Positions 20,520 through 23,627 of a stretch of 23,627 bases of DNA are shown here, piece after piece (the first letter of the stretch is position 1; every line of letters begins with the position of its first letter). This stretch comes from LGRD01 sp031415135 (GTDB lineage: Bacteria; Pseudomonadota; Gammaproteobacteria; Burkholderiales; Burkholderiaceae_C). Where the stretch lies: positions 1-23,627 of the forward strand of contig JANORB010000092.1 in assembly GCA_031415135.1 (NCBI GenBank), in the 5' to 3' direction. The notes below the pieces were generated by a model, which worked only from the letters and a program-made list of their open reading frames with translations, made no database searches and was not told where the DNA came from. The position numbers were made by a program, and so were the translations under genes.

Positions 20520-21739
20520 GGCACGGCGGCCAGGGGCCTGGTGATGGCCTGCTCACGAATGGGCAAATTGACGATGGCGGCAAACACGCCCAAAGCCACC
20601 GCGATCCACCACACGATGTTGTAGCTCCCGGTGGAGTCGTACAACTTCCCGCCCAGCCAGGCCCCGAGGAAGCTGCCGATCTGGTGGCTGACGAACACGA
20701 AGCCGCTCAGCATCGACAGGTACTTCACGCCAAAGATCTGCGCCACCACCGCATTCGTCGGCGGGATGGTGGACAGCCACAGCAAGCCCATCGCCGAGGC
20801 GAAGACGTACACGCTCCACGGGCTCAGCGGCACCAGCAAGAAGGTGACGATGGCAACCGAGCGCAGCGCATAGATGCACGACAGGATGTACCTGTACGGC
20901 AGCCGCGCCCCGAGCACACCGGCCGAGTAGGTGCCGATCACATTGAACAGGCCGATCAGCGCCAGTGCGGTGGTGGCCACGTTGGGCGTCAGGCCGTTGT
21001 CCTTCAGGTAGCTCGGCATGTGCACGCCGATGAAGACCACCTGGAAGCCGCAGACGAAGTAGCCGGCCATCAGCAGCTGGAAGCTCGGGTAGCCGAACGC
21101 CTCACGCACTGCCGCGCCAATGCTTTGTTGCGGGCCCTTGGCGGCGGCCGCCACAGGCTCCTTCAAGCCAAACGCCAGCGGCAGGATCAGCAGCGCCACG
21201 CAGCCCAGCACGAACAGCGCGTTTTGCCAGCCCAGCCCGCCGATGAGCCAGTTCTCCACCGGCACCATCAGGAACTGGCCGAACGAGCCGGCCGCCGCCG
21301 TCACGCCCATGGCCCAGCTGCGTTTGTCCGGCGCCACGTTGCGGCCGATCACACCGTAGACGATGGCGTAGGTCGTGCCCGACTGCGCCAGGCCCAGCAC
21401 CACGCCCGCGCTGCCGGTGAAGGCCAGGCCGGAGGTCGCCAGGCCCATCAACACCAGCCCCAACGCATAGAGCAGGCCGCCGACGCACAGCACGCGCAAG
21501 GCCCCGAACCGGTCGGCCAGCGCGCCGGCGAATGGCCCGGCCAGGCCCCACGCGAGGTTCTGCACGGCCATTGCAAAGGCAAAGGTTTCGCGTGTCCAGC
21601 CCCGGTCCATCGTGATCGGCTGCAGCCACAGGCCAAAGCCGTGCCGGATGCCCATCGACACGGTCACGATGGCGGCGCCGCAGATCAGCACCTGCGTCAT
21701 CGACAGCGCGGCGCGTGGTTCCACAGAGGTCGAATTCAT
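20516..21739 (-). CDS. MFS transporter, monocarboxylate/oxalate (MCT/OxlT)-like
   Basis: A 407-residue inner-membrane transporter with about twelve hydrophobic segments. The loop 2-3 motif A is GALADRFGALRVL (72-84), with Asp76 and Gly79. The N-terminal segment SMGIRHGFGLWLQPITMDRGWTR and the central SAGVVLGLAQSGTTYAIVYG resemble transporters of the monocarboxylate/oxalate-formate group common in Burkholderiales. The substrate is unknown, perhaps a small organic acid. No Shine-Dalgarno precedes the ATG at 21739, but a -10-like TAAAGT (complement of 21746-21751) lies 6 nt upstream, suggesting a leaderless start. It heads an operon with a 44-residue membrane protein and a methyltransferase and is divergent from parE over 89 bp. 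Confidence 0.88.
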   Translation of the reverse strand: MNSTSVEPRAALSMTQVLICGAAIVTVSMGIRHGFGLWLQPITMDRGWTRETFAFAMAVQNLAWGLAGPFAGALADRFGALRVLCVGGLLYALGLVLMGLATSGLAFTGSAGVVLGLAQSGTTYAIVYGVIGRNVAPDKRSWAMGVTAAAGSFGQFLMVPVENWLIGGLGWQNALFVLGCVALLILPLAFGLKEPVAAAAKGPQQSIGAAVREAFGYPSFQLLMAGYFVCGFQVVFIGVHMPSYLKDNGLTPNVATTALALIGLFNVIGTYSAGVLGARLPYRYILSCIYALRSVAIVTFLLVPLSPWSVYVFASAMGLLWLSTIPPTNAVVAQIFGVKYLSMLSGFVFVSHQIGSFLGAWLGGKLYDSTGSYNIVWWIAVALGVFAAIVNLPIREQAITRPLAAVP

Positions 21740-21745
21740 CGAACG

Positions 21746-21820
21746 ACTTTAGCGGATTCGACCAGCACCCGCTGCCCCGGTGGCGACACCGCATCGGCGC
21801 GTGCGGGGCATCCCTACAAT
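21746..21820. promoter_or_regulatory. Divergent promoter region of the MFS gene and parE
   Basis: The 89-bp gap holds TAAAGT on the minus strand (complement of 21746-21751, 6 nt before the MFS ATG) and TACAAT on the plus strand (21815-21820, 8 nt before the parE ATG at 21829). TACAAT matches the -10 consensus at 5/6. No ribosome binding sites are seen for either gene, and no clear -35 boxes. Confidence 0.5.
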
Positions 21821-21828
21821 CCGCCGCC

Positions 21829-23627
21829 ATGGCGAGCAAACCCAACAACTCCTACGGCGAAGCGTCGATTCGCGTGCTCAAGGGCCTGGAGCCCGTGAAG
21901 CAGCGGCCGGGCATGTACACCCGCACCGACAACCCCCTGCATGTGATCCAGGAAGTGATCGACAACGCCGCCGACGAGTCCCTGGCCGGGCACGGCAGGC
22001 GAATCGACGTCACGCTGCACAGCGACAACTCGGTCAGCGTCGAAGACGATGGCCGTGGCATCCCGTTCGGCCTGCACCCGGAAGAACGGGTCAGCGTGGT
22101 CGAGATCGTGTTCACGCGGCTGCACGCCGGCGGCAAGTTCGACAAGGGCTCGGGCGGCGCCTACAGTTTTTCGGGCGGCCTGCACGGGGTGGGTGTCAGC
22201 GTGACCAACGCGTTGTCCAGGCGGCTCGAGGTGACGGTGTGGCGCGAGGGGCAGGTCTGCCGGCTGGTGTTCGCCGGCGGCGACGTGGTGGAGCCGTTGA
22301 CCTCGCGCAAGGCCCTCGCGGCCGACAAGAAAAGCGGCACCCTGGTGCGCGCCTGGCCCGACCCGAAATACTTCGAGACGGCCGATTTGCCCAAGGCCGA
22401 CCTGACCCACCTGCTGCGCAGCAAGGCCGTGCTGATGCCCGGTGTCACGGTCACGCTGTCGATCGAGAAGAGCGGTGAACAACAATCCTGGCTGTACCAG
22501 GGCGGCCTGCGCGACTACCTGATGCAGACGCTGAGCACCGACCCGGTGATCCCGCTGTTCGAGGGCGCCCACCATGCCGACGGCGGCGAGACCGAAAATT
22601 TTGCCGAAGGCGAGGGTGCCGCCTGGTGCGTGGCCTTCACCGAAGACGGCGCACCGATGCGCGAGAGCTACGTGAACCTGATTCCCACCGTGGCCGGCGG
22701 CACCCACGAATCGGGTTTGAAGGACGGTATGTTCGGCGCCATCAAGGGCTTCATCGACCTGCACAGCCTGCTGCCCAAAGGCGTGAAGCTGATGCCCGAA
22801 GACGTGTTCTCGCGCGCCAGTTTTGTGCTCTCGGCCAAAGTGCTGGACCCGCAGTTCCAGGGCCAGATCAAGGAGCGCCTGAACAGCCGCGATGCGCTGC
22901 GCCTGGTCTCGCTGTACGTCAAGCCGTCGCTGGAGTTGTGGCTCAGCCAACATGTGGACTACGGAAAAAAGCTCGCCGAGCTGGTCATCCGACAGGCGCA
23001 GACCCGCCAGCGCGCAAGCCAGAAGGTGGAAAAGCGCAAAGGCTCGGGCGTGGCCGTGTTGCCGGGCAAACTGACCGACTGCGAAAGCCGGGACCTGGCG
23101 TTGAACGAGTTGTTCCTGGTCGAAGGCGATTCGGCCGGCGGCAGCGCCAAGATGGGCCGCAACAAGGAGACGCAGGCGATTCTTCCGCTGCGCGGCAAGG
23201 TGCTCAATGCCTGGGAGGTGGAACGCGACCGGCTGTTCGCCAACAACGAGATCCACGACATCGCGGTGGCGGTCGGTGTCGATCCGCACGGACCCGACGA
23301 TGCGCCCGATTTTTCAGGGCTGCGCTCCGGCACGGTCTGCATTCTCAGCGACGCCGATGTGGACGGCTCGCACATCCAGGTGCTGTTGCTGACGCTGTTC
23401 TTCCGCCACTTTCCGAAGCTGATCGAACGCGGCCATCTGTATGTGGCCAAGCCGCCGCTGTTTCGCATCGACGCGCCGGCGCGCGGCAAGAAGCCGGCGG
23501 CCAAGATCTACGCGCTGGACGAAGGCGAACTCAGCGCCACGCTCGACAAGCTGCGCAAGGAAGGCGCGCGCGACAACAGCTGGAGCATCGGCCGCTTCAA
23601 GGGCCTGGGCGAGATGAATGCCGAGCA
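21829..23627 (+). CDS. parE: DNA topoisomerase IV subunit B (3' end outside the window)
   Basis: 599 complete codons are present and the frame is still open at the window edge; about 40-70 residues are missing compared with the usual 630-660. The protein is the ATPase half of topoisomerase IV, which with ParC unlinks daughter chromosomes. The GHKL ATPase site shows EVIDNAADE (42-50, general base Glu42), EDDGRGIP (72-79) and GGLHGVGVS (116-124). The TOPRIM domain shows LVEGDSAGGSAK (430-441, Glu432), PLRGK (453-457) and LSDADVDGSH (506-515, Asp508 and Asp510). The segment KVLNAWEVERDRLFANNEIHDI is characteristic of ParE rather than GyrB. The ATG at 21829 lacks a Shine-Dalgarno but follows TACAAT by 8 nt. 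A parC gene may follow beyond the window. Confidence 0.96.
   Translation, partial: MASKPNNSYGEASIRVLKGLEPVKQRPGMYTRTDNPLHVIQEVIDNAADESLAGHGRRIDVTLHSDNSVSVEDDGRGIPFGLHPEERVSVVEIVFTRLHAGGKFDKGSGGAYSFSGGLHGVGVSVTNALSRRLEVTVWREGQVCRLVFAGGDVVEPLTSRKALAADKKSGTLVRAWPDPKYFETADLPKADLTHLLRSKAVLMPGVTVTLSIEKSGEQQSWLYQGGLRDYLMQTLSTDPVIPLFEGAHHADGGETENFAEGEGAAWCVAFTEDGAPMRESYVNLIPTVAGGTHESGLKDGMFGAIKGFIDLHSLLPKGVKLMPEDVFSRASFVLSAKVLDPQFQGQIKERLNSRDALRLVSLYVKPSLELWLSQHVDYGKKLAELVIRQAQTRQRASQKVEKRKGSGVAVLPGKLTDCESRDLALNELFLVEGDSAGGSAKMGRNKETQAILPLRGKVLNAWEVERDRLFANNEIHDIAVAVGVDPHGPDDAPDFSGLRSGTVCILSDADVDGSHIQVLLLTLFFRHFPKLIERGHLYVAKPPLFRIDAPARGKKPAAKIYALDEGELSATLDKLRKEGARDNSWSIGRFKGLGEMNAE

Overview
The window is about 68-70% GC chromosomal DNA. 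Gene content and order point to a betaproteobacterium of the order Burkholderiales, probably near Comamonadaceae or the Rubrivivax/Leptothrix group. The markers are coaBC-dut, dapA-bamC-metallo-hydrolase, and parE. This placement is inference from gene families; no rRNA or tRNA gene is present. Most of the window is housekeeping DNA, with one clearly foreign-looking gene at 6870-7490. I see no CRISPR array, insertion sequence, integrase, tRNA, or obvious defence or prophage module.

Left part (1-6838, plus strand): a 3-phenylpropionate-type MFS transporter, apparently preceded by an 8-codon upstream ORF and flanked by two short tandem repeats; a two-gene RND efflux operon (membrane fusion protein, then permease) without an outer-membrane channel gene; and a stand-alone MHYT sensor protein. 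Next come a low-GC papain-like (AvrRpt2/C39-type) cysteine protease on the minus strand, a YhhY-type amino-acid N-acetyltransferase, and an exported protein of unknown function.

Middle part (9006-16852): a minus-strand pair formed by a CPA2/Kef-type cation:proton antiporter and ybdK (glutamate-cysteine ligase family). A plus-strand operon follows with signal peptidase I, coaBC and dut. A SlyD-like prolyl isomerase and a RoxA-type JmjC ribosomal oxygenase are divergently transcribed across only 33 bp. Then come a DUF7931-type gene and a short alanine/lysine-repeat lipoprotein. The lipoprotein gene has its own consensus -10 box, a 17-bp palindromic operator candidate, a leader hairpin and a strong intrinsic terminator.

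Right part (16853-23627): a minus-strand block with an MBL-fold hydrolase, bamC and dapA (bamC feeds the outer-membrane beta-barrel assembly machine, dapA lysine and peptidoglycan precursor synthesis). Above it is a tightly coupled trio of MFS transporter, 44-residue single-pass membrane protein and SAM methyltransferase. Divergent from that trio is parE (topoisomerase IV subunit B), which runs off the window end.

The most rewarding second looks are: the foreign cysteine protease; the lipoprotein control region (palindrome, TATAAT and leader stem-loop); the 44-residue protein linked by ATGA and TGA-n-ATG junctions; the 8-codon upstream ORF before the first transporter; and a recurring pattern of -10-like hexamers 6-9 nt before start codons that lack a Shine-Dalgarno sequence, suggesting leaderless mRNAs.
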